A DNA stretch of 64,000 bases from Daphnia pulex (taxonomy: Eukaryota; Arthropoda; Branchiopoda; Diplostraca; Daphniidae), in contig NC_060026.1 of assembly GCF_021134715.1 (NCBI RefSeq), forward strand, positions 9,663,001 to 9,727,000. The letters are read 5' to 3'. A model generated the notes under the pieces. The model saw only the letters and a program-made list of their open reading frames with translations, was not told the DNA's origin and made no database searches. Of the stretch, positions 1 to 11,292 are shown in pieces. A program made the translations under genes and the position numbers. Every line of letters starts with the position of its first letter. Within the stretch, counting starts at the first letter, position 1.

Positions 1-1193
1 TATGAAAAATTCACTTCATACAACTTTGATACTTGAGAAAGTTTTCTAATTGAAAGCGGCCGAGAAAACAAGGTATAGGAACTGACTAGTTTACGTGATT
101 GCCTACAGCTATGGTCAAAACAAATACATCATTGAAATAAATTTCGACAAATATCGGATGTCGCTCCCGTTTGTTTCAATTTTTTTTAAACGAACACTAT
201 TGTTGATAGTACAACGCGATACTTTACACTTACTTTTTTTTAATAATAAGTAGATATCAAACTTTTTTTGCCGGGTTATTTTAATTACAACGCGTAGTTT
301 AGAACTATAGATTAACGAAAAGATATCACCTACTATATTCTGGATTGAAACCCAGTGAAATTTAAATTCATTAATCACTAGCATTTGGAAGGAAGAACGA
401 GAATAAAAGAATTCAGGAAATATGAATTTTTGCCTTTATTACTTCGCCGGGCAACACTACCAAACACTACGTGCTTAACTTAAAACTATTAATCAAATCA
501 CAGTACCTCAGTAGTGAATCTCTGCCAAAATTCAAGTGGTGAAATATATAGATTTTTATCTTCAATTACATAAAGGGAGATGCGTGAAACGTTTCACTAG
601 TTACGTGTCAACGTCAAAGTTTTAGCTAAGCCTATAGTTCATAAATAAGTATAGCGGAAAAGTGCAATCCATCCGGTCAAACGTTCAAAGGTGTTTGAAA
701 TTTACAGCGATTTGTCAGCGACATAACGGACGCTGCCGGCACCGAACCGGGCCAGTTTGGCCGCGTCTGCGGCTACACAAACCCTTTCATTAATATTACG
801 CTACTGCCACTACTAAATAGCTCCTCCGATCCGTGTTCAGTTCCGTGTACCAAATACGTATTTTAAGTACCACCAAATTCTTGGCGACTCAAAGAAGTTG
901 TGAATTTCTTTCCTGTTTTTTGATCCGACAGCTAAATTCACACGCGGCTTGAAGGATGACTGCCGTACGCCATCTAGTCCTACAACGGAGAAATCAGGGC
1001 ACACGCCATTCGAACAACATAACCCTTTATCGACGTGAGCCGATAAAAGTTTTTAGCTTCTAGACGCCACGTAAACAAGGGTTAAGAGAGGATTCCCTAT
1101 AGGGATTTTTCCCGACAGGCAATAGAGAGATCCAGAAGATCTTGCCACGGATGTCCCTACGGCCGAAAAAGGAATAAGTGAAATATGAGTCAA
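1..1193. other. No recognisable gene
   Basis: AT-rich sequence with short, low-complexity reading frames on both strands. None shows a known domain, a convincing splice pattern or biased codon use. I see nothing to annotate here. Confidence 0.5.
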
Positions 1194-1404
1194 AGTAATT
1201 TCCTCGACGAAGAAATTACTCGTTGGTGTACTAAAGTTAAGGATCACAAGAGCACGGGAATAAATTATTATAGAGAAAAAGTTGGAATATCGAGGCATTA
1301 ATTTAGTAATTTCCTCGACGAAGAAATTACTCGTTGGTGTACTAAAGTTAAGGATCACAAGAGCACGGGAATAAATTATTATAGAGAAAAAGTTGGAATA
1401 TCGA
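1194..1404. repeat. Perfect 100-base tandem duplication
   Basis: A 100-base segment at 1194-1293 recurs at 1305-1404 without a visible mismatch, giving a period of 111 bases with an 11-base spacer. Each copy contains a short palindrome (AATTTC...GAAATT). A long reading frame crosses both copies on the minus strand, but it comes from the duplication and carries no domain. The identity points to a recent event. Confidence 0.9.
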
Positions 1405-2311
1405 AACATCATGTCCTTTCAATCATAAGGAAGCATTTTTTTATTGTTTCATTGTTGCTTGTGTAGCAGTTTATTATAGTAAACTGCCACATGGCAAGGG
1501 CTATTAGTAACATTGTGAAAATCAATATTTTATTCCATTCCTTGACCCAAGCAATAAACAAAGACAATGTAATAGTTGAGGTGTACATTTTTGGGGGATA
1601 AAAAAGCATTACAAGTTTTGTGGGAATCAGATCTCTTCCAGAACCGGCGAGCACAAGCGCAATACACTACTGAAGGCTGTGCACCGATTGAATTAACGGT
1701 ATGGGCGGTACCATACTTTGAATTGAAGTTTACAGCAAGCCCGGCTAAATGCTGTGCGGTGCGGTGCGGCGGGTACAAGGATTACATCAGAGTTTGCGTT
1801 AATCGAATGGTCGTGGACGTCTTAGAGACTTCTTTTTACCTCATCTGTACTACATTTGGTACAAAAATGCGTAAATTGCAGCATTCATAAAAGATAAATC
1901 ATGCGTTTTGCACGCAAGGTAAGTATAGTGAGCCTTGCCCGACTGGATAGTGATCTCCAGCGTGCGAACGTTGTCCGGAAAACTCACTAACTAAACAACT
2001 AACGCCCGTTCCACTCAAAGTAAGACTGCATTATTAAACACACATGGGTTTATTACACTTTACACACAGTAACACTAAACAAGTTCGAGTAATACGTACA
2101 CAGCCACGGAAGGTCACTAGATAATGGAAATAAACAAAAATTGTAGAACTATTTCGGTAAAATGCAGCATTTTTACTCGACATCAAAGGAACTTTCTGGC
2201 CAATGCCAACGTCAACTGCCCTCGTTAAACAAACGATATAAACAAACGTAAAATGGGAAAAACAGCTGGTGTCCGACTCACAGAAAAAATAAAACGCGCA
2301 CACATTGACAT
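1405..2311. other. No recognisable gene
   Basis: Mixed-composition sequence with no domain-bearing reading frame, transposon end or RNA gene that I recognise. Confidence 0.45.
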
Positions 2312-2411
2312 ACCCACAAATACAACCCGCAAAGACTCAGGCGGGGGGAAACGAAAAATAAGGGGTTCCATACTTTTGGTTGTAGTCACGCGTGTGAACG
2401 GCTTGTCACTT

Positions 2412-2490
2412 TCAAAATATGGGCTTGTCCTTGAATGTTCTCTGCCGAACCCGGGCCAAAGTGTCCTCGTCACGAAGCCGTTGTGGCTTC
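2412..2490 (-). pseudogene. Duplicated 3' end of Chk2-like kinase
   Basis: The minus strand encodes a short stretch with the motif QRLRDEDTLA ending at a stop. It matches the C-terminal end of the kinase remnant at 2910-3762, which reads QRLRDEDTLAQLRERVF. The two copies sit in diverged direct repeats of about 170 bases (2315-2487 and 2808-2985). In this copy the coding stretch is interrupted upstream by a poly-A/T run near 2500-2524. It is a fragment from a local tandem duplication and cannot encode a kinase. Confidence 0.55.
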
Positions 2491-2494
2491 GTTC

Positions 2495-2525
<31 letters not shown>

Positions 2526-2909
2526 CAAGGGAGAAAACGATTTCATATTTTCAATAATTCGCCAGGCACTACCAAAATTCCGCTCCCGTTTCAACGGCAA
2601 TGCCGTCAAAAAAAAGAGGAACAACCAGCACAGAGCCGTCCATTAGGTGAAGTGAAGTGAAAAAAAAATTTCACCACTCTTGTAAAGAGTGTCGTTAACT
2701 CTGATTCCGCTCCCAATTCAGTCAAAAAAAATATAAAGAAAAAGCAATAGTCTTGCTGGCCGAAACGGTCAAACTAAGAAACAAGTCACGTTGCGTTACA
2801 ATACTCTACAACAAACACAACCCGCAAAGACTGAAGCATTGGAAAACGATATAAAAAAGTTGTTTCCATGATTCTGGCTGCAGTCCCGCGCGTGTACGTT
2901 TCGTCACGT

Positions 2910-3762
2910 TCAAAAAATTATTGGCGTGTCCTGGAATACCCTTTCCCGCAGTTGGGCCAAAGTGTCCTCGTCACGAAGCCGCTGACAGCCGATTACGTCT
3001 TCCAGGCTGTGGCGCAGACCAACGTCGATCTTCAGCATGCCGTCCATCAGTGACCTGGGCTGCCTCGCTCACATTCTCCCCGGGCACGTTGGACGAATCG
3101 CTGCTGCCTGTTGGACGTCCACAGTCCAAAACGGGCGGCGAGGCAAAGCAGGGGAGAACGAGGAAATAACGTAAAAAAATATATATATAAGCAAAAAACC
3201 ATTAAGTCTGGGCTGAACGCGGCCGGTCCGGTGACCAATCGTTGTGGCCGCCTTCCCCACCGCCATAAAAACTAAACTTGCTTAGAAAACACTATACGTA
3301 CGCTCCGTGGAGGTGGAGAGGCAGGTGTCATTTGCGCGGGCGCAGGCGGGATGCCGGCCAAACAGCATGTAGTGCAAAACGGCTCCCAAACTCCAAATGT
3401 CCACGGCCGGCGTGTATGGATCGGCGGTGTCGTCGTCCAGCTGGCGTCTCACTTCCGGGGCCATGTACAACTCCGTACCGCAATAGGTGGTTAGCGACGA
3501 GGGACACGACACGTGCTTCGCTAGCCCAAAGTCGGTTATCTGTATCGGGGAAAGGAGCAAATCAGTAACAGCAACGAACAGCCAGCACGAGCGCCAACAA
3601 CAAGACATCCGACTAGGATCGGCCAAGCACATATCAACAAAACAAAAAACAAACCACAAAAAAAACGTTTTGCAACACATGTGGCGAACTCACCTTTACT
3701 CCCGCAAAATCGCTAGAGTCCGTGAGCAACACGTTGGCGGGATTGAGGTCGTGGTGAGCAAT
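2910..3762 (-). pseudogene. Chk2-like Ser/Thr kinase remnant
   Basis: The minus strand carries the catalytic half of a CHK2-type protein kinase. Exon 3694-3762 holds HHDLNPANVLL, corresponding to the HRDLKPEN catalytic loop. A 154-base intron with good splice sites follows. Exon 3302-3539 holds DFGLAK, a CGT...APEV activation loop and DIWSLGAVLHYMLFG. A later piece (about 3130-2910) holds RSLMDGMLKID and an LRDEDTL tail like that of CHK2. Odd points: the catalytic-loop HRD reads HHD and the lysine of LKPEN is asparagine. The last piece also changes frame just before RSLMDG. The N-lobe (ATP-binding part) is absent because a gypsy fragment abuts the first exon. Kept splice sites show a genomic rather than processed copy. 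Chk2 family is fairly sure; loss of function is inferred. Confidence 0.7.
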
Positions 3763-4165
3763 CGGCGGCGAGCGTGTCGATTTGAGCGTTGAGTTCTTCG
3801 CGGAACAAGATTTTTAGTGGCTCCGAAATAAGGCGAGATCCGCTAATTTTCACCGGGATGGCATCGTCACGTAAAACAAAACGCTAGGGTGGGCCATCCA
3901 TGACTGTGCAAACGCCGTAAAATATTTTTGGAAATTCGGCCATCAGAGACGTCAGATTTGCTTCCTTCTGTGCGTCGGACGGGTATGGTGAAGTCGGCGA
4001 AGAGAGTTGGTAAATGCGGGCTTGCGGGTAGCTGTCGTGTAAAATGCCTAGTTGACGCTGTGTCGCTTTGCATAAAACTAGCTGCTGAAGGTTTTCCAAT
4101 ACGTGAATGGTGGTTTCCATGGGGCCAGATGAACCATCGTCTGCGGACCAGTCGATAGTGGCTGT
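3763..4165 (-). mobile_element. Ty3/gypsy pol fragment
   Basis: Minus-strand reading frames resemble the linker before reverse transcriptase in gypsy polyproteins. The pieces MAEFPKIFYGVCTVMDGPP and then IPVKISGSRLISEPL follow the usual gypsy order (EFP.VFDG.C.PM.GPP ... VP....SR.ISEPL). The two parts are in different frames and no polymerase motif follows. It is a short dead fragment that ends where kinase homology begins at about 3762, so it probably inserted into or recombined with the kinase gene. Confidence 0.6.
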
Positions 4166-4168
4166 GAA

Positions 4169-4248
4169 AAGAAAGTAAAGATGGGAGAAATTTATAAAAA
4201 AGGGAGAGATAAATTTTTTTCTTTTAAGTTTCTCCCATCTTTACTCTG
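4169..4248. repeat. Small hairpin, 17-base perfect stem
   Basis: AGTAAAGATGGGAGAAA on the left is exactly complementary to TTTCTCCCATCTTTACT on the right, with an AT-rich loop of roughly 40-50 bases. It sits just outside the left arm of the large inverted repeat. It could be a tiny foldback element; no function is implied. Confidence 0.6.
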
Positions 4249-4253
4249 GGCAT

Positions 4254-5167
4254 ATTATATTTGCTCTCTCCTGATAAGTTTCCTCTCCTCATTTCCTAGA
4301 GAATTTGTGATGAAATGCTTGCAGTAAAGTGAAACGACATTTTTTTCTATTTATTATTATTATTTTATTACCTTTTTTAACACCTTCCTTTCAACCGCCC
4401 CCCATTTTTTTTTTCCTAATGCTACCCCCTTGCATAGAGGTTACATTTCATTCTTCATTCTCTCTCTCTTCGTTTTTAAGATATCTGTGGCTCCTCATTT
4501 GTTTTCTTTTAGAACTCCACAGCTTAATAACATTTCATATCTTATGGTCGGTCGGTACTCATTGCCCCTAAAAAAAGGGATACGTTAGGCCTACGCCTAC
4601 CTTTTTTCTGTTGACTATCGCCCTCTCTTTCCCTCCTCTTTTCAGTTTCCCAACATTTTTTTTAGGGAAGCAATGAAGGAAGGGGAATACGCTAGTGAAA
4701 CCACCAGCTCGATAAAATGGTAAAATCGATCAAGGGCACGCTCCTCAATGGGTACGAAAGGGAAAGCCGTCAAATGACATGAGAGTGCATAACGAGAAAA
4801 TTAATGACAAAGAACAGGAAGTGGATGGCCTACCCAGACCCTTGGTAACAAAAAAGGGGGTTAAAAGAAGAATGGTTATATCGCTAAAACCGTCGGACGT
4901 GTGTCCACTATAACAACGAATTAGCTAAGGCAACAACTGCTGCTGCTAGTACACTGTTATAACGCACACGTCGGAGTGTGTCACAGCGACAATAAAAAAT
5001 TCAATCTACGGGAAAGAGGATAATTACGGATATACTTCCGTCTCCAGTCAGAGGACCTTCTCTACAAATGTTTACTTCGGAATTTTTTTGAAATCCACAT
5101 AGACGGTTACAAACTCAAATTTGTTCACGAATAGAATGACGGGAAGAATTTTAACTGTAAGAAAACG
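4254..5167. repeat. Left arm of 27-kb inverted repeat
   Basis: This segment matches, in reverse orientation, blocks between 29775 and 31605. Shared stretches in order include TAAGTTTCCTCTCCTC, the AATAATAATAA tract, the GGCCTACGCCTACC block, the ACACACTCCGAC region and TTTTAACTGTNAGAAAA. The left arm is about 0.9 kb; the right arm is 1.8 kb because it holds two extra blocks of about 0.4-0.5 kb. No coding sequence is evident. The arms either bound a large DNA transposon or arose by inverted duplication. Confidence 0.8.
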
Positions 5168-5592
5168 CCTTTAGTATCGTTCAGACTAGAGCTCTTTTCT
5201 ACGTATAACGTATTACGTTAAAAATTTACGTTTGTACTTCGTAAATTTTGCTTCATTTTTTACGAATCAAAACTTACGAAAAATTGTTCGTAGCCTGTTC
5301 AGACTACACTGTAAACTTATGGGAAACAGGGGGAAAACTCAGGGAAAACAAAAGAATAGCGTGAAGCGTATTGCAAAACGGATACGTAAAACGCTCGACT
5401 TCCGTAAAGCTTATTTAACGTACGCTCAATTTTGACTTCGTTTTGACTACGTTTTTAGTTTACGTATTACGTACTACGTAAAGCGTTGTGTCTGAACACT
5501 CTTCCGTTCGCAACTACGTAACTCGGAGCGTAAAAACGTTATACGTAGTACGTAAAACGCTCAAAAAGGCTGTAGTCTGAACGTGGTTTTTG
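5168..5592. mobile_element. Harbinger-type MITE
   Basis: The segment begins near CGTTCAGACTAGAGC and ends near GTAGTCTGAACG, so GTTCAGACTA/TAGTCTGAAC forms short terminal inverted repeats. The interior is rich in ACGTA words and has no coding capacity. The first 150 bases recur in inverted orientation at 25312-25475, right beside a PIF/Harbinger transposase. I infer that this is a non-autonomous relative of that element; the assignment rests on that adjacency. Confidence 0.5.
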
Positions 5593-6645
5593 GAATAGAC
5601 GGACTGTTACTGATCGGACGACAGTTCCATCAAAAAGAATTCCTACGTCCATCTATTGCCCAGCCATTTTTTGTCCCATGAGTTTGCATTTTGTCGTATA
5701 ATTCGCATTTCGCTAATACAAGTTAACGACATAAAAAAGTCTATTAGGAAAAACGCTGTCCTAATAAGCTGTTTTACATGTTTCAACATTTCATTCTGAG
5801 AATTACCATTTTTGACTTGTGCATTAACCTTTATTCAAATCTATAAACCTCCAGTCCTTTAGGGGAGGGTTAAACAGGACTTTTTTAACTTAAAATGAAT
5901 GCTCTTTTCGCTACATAAATCATTATAGAAACAACTGCAAATCGCAATACTAGTAGTAAGAAGAAAAAAAATGATATAGATTAGTTTTTCAGTATTGACA
6001 TTGATTTCCCTCTTTTCTCTCATAAGGAAATATTTGAAAAAATACCTCAAACAACGTCACTAGTCTTCGAAACTTGTATTTCCCGCAATTCCTATATTTA
6101 ACAATGTACTTTCTTCTTGACCTATAGATGTCACTGTGCAGTGTTCATATCTGTTTTTTTTCCTTTCGTTCGCAGGAGGGATTACCAGGAACAAGAAGAC
6201 CCACCTAATCAGTACTGGCTGCCACTTTCTTGATTGATGTCTAGCTGCGATGTTGTTATCAGAGAGAAATATGTTTTACAAATTTAAATTAATTTCACCT
6301 AGATTTCGTAACACTCTAACCAGTCCACCCGAAATTTTTTGGTTATTGGCGTACTGGCGATGCTTTGCTAGGCGGGAGGGGGTGAGGCTGTAGAAGCGCT
6401 GAGGAGGGAAGTTTAGGCGCTAGGCGTGCTGGGAGAGACGGAGAGGTCTATTTGGCTGAATTTGGTGTGATTTAATTTAACTTCAAATTTTTTATTCCTG
6501 GATAGGGAGGACTTTCAATTTAAATTAGGAACACTTTCAAGAGGATTTAAATTGAACCCTCGATCCCTGCTTTCTGCTACTCATCATTTGATGGCCCCAT
6601 CATTGGAGAATTTTGTACCAGTATTATATATTAAAATAACTCTCC
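5593..6645. other. No recognisable gene
   Basis: AT-rich non-coding sequence with scattered repeat-like words. No domain, splice pattern or transposon terminus was recognised. Confidence 0.45.
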
Positions 6646-6649
6646 ATAG

Positions 6650-6722
6650 TGTAGTGGTTAAAGATATGGAATATAAATCCTTAAGGTCAAAAAGTCAATG
6701 GTTCAAATCGAGAATCAAAGAG
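6650..6722 (+). pseudogene. tRNA-like sequence or SINE head
   Basis: TAGTGTAGTGGTTAAAGATATGG resembles a polymerase III box A (shown here in part only: TAGTGGTTAAAGATATGG), and GGTTCAAATCGAG resembles box B about 45 bases later. A stem GGA...TCC around a seven-base loop could be an anticodon arm. The acceptor stem does not pair well, so it is not a functional tRNA as read. It is most likely a decayed tRNA copy or the head of a tRNA-derived SINE. Confidence 0.4.
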
Positions 6723-6912
6723 AAGTAGAGCTACGTACTTATATGGATTTTAAAAATATTGACAACATCAATTATGAAGTGGAAAAAAATAAAAAAAAGC
6801 AAACTAAATGAATATTCAAATACTCTGTTTATTACTAATCAATAACAAAAAAATAAAAAAAATTAACAAATAACAAACAAGGAAAATAATTGAACAAATC
6901 GAACAAAAAACA

Positions 6913-7860
6913 ACTAAATCACATTTCCAAACATTCTCTGTGCCTCAGCTTCATCCTTGCACATTTTGGAGCGGAATGAGGCCAGCTCCTTTTTGGCCCA
7001 TGCCTCATTCCGCTTAGATCTTTCCAAAGCAGCTTCAGCACTAAAACGAAAACTAAAATTTACATAAAAAAACAAACATGAAATAACTTGGATAAACTTA
7101 CTTCTGTCTGTTTTTCTTAAATTTGTTGTAACGAGTTTTAAGCTTTACTCCACGTAATAGATTTGATCTTCTCCTATCTTCAATCCTCTGACGCTCTGAA
7201 ATCGTCCAAGAATAAAGAAAGGAGACAGGTGGGGAAGATGGCGGGGTATTGAAATCCATATCCATGAATGCTAAAACCCCGTCAACTTCGTCATCACACA
7301 GTGGATTTTCTTCAGGGACAACCACATGAGGAGACAAAGAGACGGGGGGAGAAGCAACAGGCAAATCTATCAAACAAAAAAAAACAATGAATAGAACAGA
7401 AATATTGGATAACATTAAGGAGACTTACCAGAATTGGGTATTCCATCACGGACAACCACTTGAGGAGACAAAGAGACGGGGGGAGAAGCAACAGGCAAAT
7501 CTATCAAACAAACAAAAACAATGAATGTAACAGAAATAATGGATAACATTAAAGAGACTTACCAGAGTTGGGCATGCTGTCAAGGGGAAGTTCAGAAAGA
7601 ATGTGAAAAACAATTATTCGTTGACTTACCAGTACAATAATGTTCAGTTTTTCCAGTACCTCGGCTTCTACCAAGCTTAAAGACACGTGTATTCCTTCTG
7701 AAGCTGAGTCATCAGGCAATTCACTAATGGATGGCCGAGGGATCCTTTGTTTTTTAGAACCAATTGGGGCAATCTCATGCTCGCACCAACACCTAGTGCA
7801 TCTTTTTGGCTGTTTCGCGGATGTAGCGATTCACAACTGGACGCAATAAAAACGAAAAGG
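6913..7860 (-). CDS. Multi-exon gene of unknown function
   Basis: I do not recognise the product. On the minus strand the 3' exons are well defined: 7429-7500, 7102-7366 and 6913-7040, all with GT-AG borders and matching phases, ending at a stop at 6913-6915. Exon 7429-7500 is a duplicate of the start of exon 7102-7366: both encode DLPVASPPVSLSP followed by (Q/H)VVV. The duplicated exon is 72 bases, phase 1 at both ends, so it can be gained or lost without shifting frame. Further down the protein is basic (RRRSNLLRGVKLKTRYNKFK) and ends in a charged helix (SKRNEAWAKKELASFRSKM). An upstream exon around 7640-7850 contains a cysteine cluster (CTRCWCEH) and an IPRPSISELPDDSASE stretch. How that exon joins the others is unclear. 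A transposon accessory protein is possible. Confidence 0.5.
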
Positions 7861-8293
7861 TTGCGTGAAAATAAAAATTGAAATACATTGAAATGGAGGA
7901 TAATTGATGATGATCTGCGAGTTCGGGGGCACGTTTCACTTGAAAAACAAACTGAACTTTTTGTTGCATGATTGATCCCTTCAAGATAAAAATATTATAC
8001 ATTAATTTTTTGTTTAATTTTTCATGAACATGAACATTTCATTTTTACAAGTAGAGGGATAAGTACAATAAATGCCAAATAAGATACAAACAAAAACATG
8101 CATAATACTTCTAGGAACGAAGAGGATTGAAAAATTGCTAAATACGTTAGCAGAAAGGCAACTTTGGTCCGAGATATTAGAAATTTTGTGGGATTAGGTG
8201 GGGATTCACCTTAACGTGGCCAAACTTGGAAAACATTTCCCTAATTCCTTCAACTCCAAACGGCAGGATAATTATTATTGAGAAATTGATTGC
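7861..8293. other. No recognisable gene
   Basis: Short AT-rich spacer between the unknown minus-strand gene and the hnRNP-like pseudogene. Nothing recognised. Confidence 0.45.
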
Positions 8294-8870
8294 TTAAAAC
8301 AGAGATTTCCACTTCGCAACGCAATTTGCCTTGGCCAAAGAAATTTGCAAAGTCGCGCCGTAAAGGTCGTATCCGTCGAGGGCATCAAGTGCGTGGACAG
8401 CATCGTCTCTGTTTTCAATACGCACATACGCGTAATCCTGTAATATCTTCACACGCTGGATCGGTCCATGAACCTAGAAAACTTCCTGCAATCTTTCTTC
8501 CGTGAAATCATGCGGAAGATTCCGCACACAAACAACCTTGAACTAAACATGTTAAAAACAAAAGAAAAAAAAATTACTCACAAAATACTTTGAAACTAAA
8601 AATAAGAGAAGAACGAACAATTTTTTTTTACCTTAGACATTATGTCGTTGTCAGGATGTTCCTTTTGACACTGTTAAGTGATTTTCTCTGCCCAGTCTAC
8701 GATGATGTCGCAGCCAAATTCTTCACTCAGCCTGTGCTGAGACATCGCTTGGCCGAAGAAGCCGACTTGTTCGTTTCGTATCCCAAGACGCAGAAACCAC
8801 ACATATAGGCGCATTTTTGGGACGTTAACATAAGTCTTCAAGCGTCGGCCTCCTTTTATTTTGAAACCGT
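8294..8870 (-). pseudogene. hnRNP R/Q (SYNCRIP)-like RRM remnant
   Basis: The minus strand encodes parts of an hnRNP R/SYNCRIP-type RNA-binding protein. The piece CDIIVDWAEK matches the V.VDWADP linker after RRM2. DNDIMSK precedes an intron of about 90 bases, and the next exon reads KVVCVRNLPHDFTEERL ... RVKILQDYAYVRIENRDDAV ... LQISLAKA, the RRM3 fold with its RNP motifs. A TAG stop at 8474-8476 interrupts RRM3 after LQEVF. The N-terminal acidic domain, RRM1 and most of RRM2 are missing or scrambled upstream. The retained intron argues for a DNA-level duplicate rather than a retrocopy. Confidence 0.7.
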
Positions 8871-9227
8871 GCAACTGGAAAACAGAAACAAAATCACCAT
8901 TGACATCTAAAGGTATAGAAACTGTTTTAAATGTTACCTCGTGGGTAACAGCTACCTCATATGATTGCCTCATGGGCTGTTTCGCTCTTTAAGAATTTAA
9001 TAAACGCTTATCCAAGATAAAGATTTCTGGAAGTATCCATAGCTTGCCGAATAGCCAAGATTTTCCAGCATTTGAGAAAATTTGCAACAGTTCATCTTTG
9101 CAGACATTGTGAAGAATGTTACAACACAAGATCTGAAAAAAGGAAATGTTAGTAAATTGTTCTCCTTACTTACGTTGAGAAAACTTACTTCACAACTGTT
9201 GAGACTGTTTGGTGATCTTCCTGTAGA
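8871..9227. other. No confident gene
   Basis: Possible further decayed sequence of the hnRNP-like copy on the minus strand, but I cannot align it to a known domain. Confidence 0.35.
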
Positions 9228-9344
9228 GGAGTCATCACAGGGGTCAACATTTTTCACAGGCTCACCACTTTACACGGGATTTTTCTTAATGTTCCTTTAA
9301 GCATGCCTTATCCCATACCCCTTTTTCCAAAACTTGACCCTGTA

Positions 9345-9695
9345 AGAAAAATATATAGAGGTCAAGCCATCGGGTTGGGCAACTGCCACCCCTCAACTTA
9401 GTTAGGTGGTGGAAATGCCCACTCCAGAAGCTTGCTACAAGATGGATACCACAACGAACCAGAGAAAGTATGGAGGCCCACCACCAAACTGGACAGACCC
9501 CCCTCCACCAAATAGTTGCGAAGTAAGTTTGCCTATCAGCATAAATTGACTGTGAAATCACAACAACATTTTAATAATTTCTCTTTCTTTTAGGTCTTAT
9601 GGACCCTGTTTGGAAATCTTTTGTTTTGGTTAAGCCATTGAGTTGTACAGCTACCACACCTCAACTCCCATCCAGTGAGGTGGTGGAATTGAAAT
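9345..9695 (+). repeat. Repeated 100-base subterminal unit (two copies)
   Basis: Units at about 9345-9445 and 9600-9695 share GACCCTGT, TCAAGCCAT, CAACT.CCACCCCTCAACT and AGGTGGTGGA. Two more copies lie reversed at about 13496-13620 and 13845-13955. Such subterminal repeats often bind transposases, though no such role is proved here. Confidence 0.6.
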
Positions 9696-10145
9696 AAATA
9701 TCCTGTTCAATCAATGAAACTACCTTTTTTTTATTATAGCTCATATCAATATCTAAATATGAAAAAAGGCAATTTAATCCTTATTAATATTCTTCTGGTA
9801 TTCGTGAAATAAGATTTTATTAACCTATTAATTTACCCACACAAAGTTATCTTGTCTATTAATTTTTTTATCCTTTAAAAGTGATAAGTCTTACAAACAA
9901 AATCAAAACAAATCTCCTTTCTAAATTAAGATAGCATTAAAGTTTTCGTTCCTACCGATGTGAAAGAAAAAACAATTTGTAAATTTGCAAGTAATTGCAA
10001 TAATTAAGTAATTGCAAGAATTTTCAAGTAGTAGAATGGCAGCCGATGTATGGACATTTAATCATAAAAATCCAATTCATCTAAAATTCGCCTTCAATGT
10101 CAGCACAGTCTTTTAAGTGACACTAGATCACAAGATGATGTAGTT

Positions 10146-10701
10146 GTGGCTATTCAGAAATCTGGAAATGAGAATTTATGTGCTTCAAATAATTTTGCAA
10201 ACAAATTTCAGTTTTGCAAACAATTAGTATTGAAAAATGTTTTCTTTGAGGTAAAAGAACTAATTTTTCATTACAATTTCACTTCAGTTCCATGGAAGCG
10301 AAACGAGTTCTGGAAGTTTCCAAAAAACAGCATCGATATGTTTTCTCTGCATTTTTTTACCGACACCTGATTAGAAGAACCTCTTTACCTCTTTAGAATA
10401 ATTATCTGGAATGTGGGATTCCCATAAAATCCGCATCGAAGGTTTTTCTCCAATCCAATTATTCAGCTTGGGAATAGAAGAACTGAAAAGGCTATCCTTC
10501 ATGAACGAAAAGAATTATACAGAGTTGCACCATTTTCATATCGACCCGGAACTAGTTAATACACTACAAAATTATTGCATCAAAGGAGTTCGTGGTGTCA
10601 AAGTACCTAGTATAGTCAGTCCATCTCATGATACCGTGGCACAGTTGAGAGATCATTATCCTACCACTGACATAACCTTCGAAAATTCAGTTGAAATATA
10701 G
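10146..10701 (+). pseudogene. Decayed integrase-like transposase C-terminal part
   Basis: Plus-strand frames contain KNSIDMFSLHFF and, after frame changes and stops, MWDSHKIRIEGFSPIQLF. This order resembles the C-terminal end of a large animal family of uncharacterised integrase-core (rve-like) proteins, which read roughly HLFCLHFVFLPRI ... W..H.LRTEGN.SP.QL. The last frame (10411-10701) continues for about 75 residues to a stop without another known motif. No catalytic D, D or E residue was identified. It is probably the decayed transposase of the surrounding long-TIR element; confidence is low to moderate. Confidence 0.35.
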
Positions 10702-11046
10702 TTATCGGAAAGATATGTCTTAAACGCATTAAACAATGTTTAGAAACTGACATAATGTGTTTTTATTAAATTATACGTAAGGATAATAAAGAAATCTTTT
10801 CTCTCGTTGGTCTGGATAGATTTTTATAAAAAGAAGGAAAACGCTTACGGTCAGATTCCATCTCTGTATGACTGTTTGATCCTCAATAAAAGTTAAATAA
10901 TCAAAGATAACTTTCCATTCGTTACGTTATTTCCCACTGGGTTTTTTGTTTCTAGATTGCTCATCGATTTTATGAAATAAACTATAACCAACTTTCTCTT
11001 CATATACTCATACGGACACAAAGCAATACGTTAATTGTGAGCAACT

Positions 11047-11292
11047 ATGTTAATTTTTAATTTCTTCTCGCGGTTTCCTAATATTTGCTGTACTTCTCCA
11101 GGCAATCTCCAGTTGGCTTGCGAACCTTTGCAAATGTCCTCGCTGTTCGAAGCATGTGATCATTTGACCACCATCCCCCAAGCAACACCACACATATTGG
11201 GACCGCTGCAAATTGATGGCGTAACTGATCGTTTGTGGCGTAAAGATTCCTTATCTATAATTGAAGATTTAGTTTCCTTTCTTGTCTCCTGA
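11047..11292 (+). other. Unassigned short ORF
   Basis: A plus-strand frame of about 65 codons after a possible splice acceptor (TTCTCCAG at about 11095-11102) encodes GNLQLACEPLQMSSLFEACD and ends at a stop at 11290-11292. No family recognised. It may be an exon of the surrounding element or of an older host gene. Confidence 0.25.

Noticed and set aside
1053..1412. Minus-strand 119-codon frame with an internal repeat
   Set aside because: It is created by the 100-base tandem duplication and has no domain.
6650..6722. Functional tRNA gene
   Set aside because: Box A and box B are present, but the acceptor stem does not pair, so only a tRNA-like relic was called.
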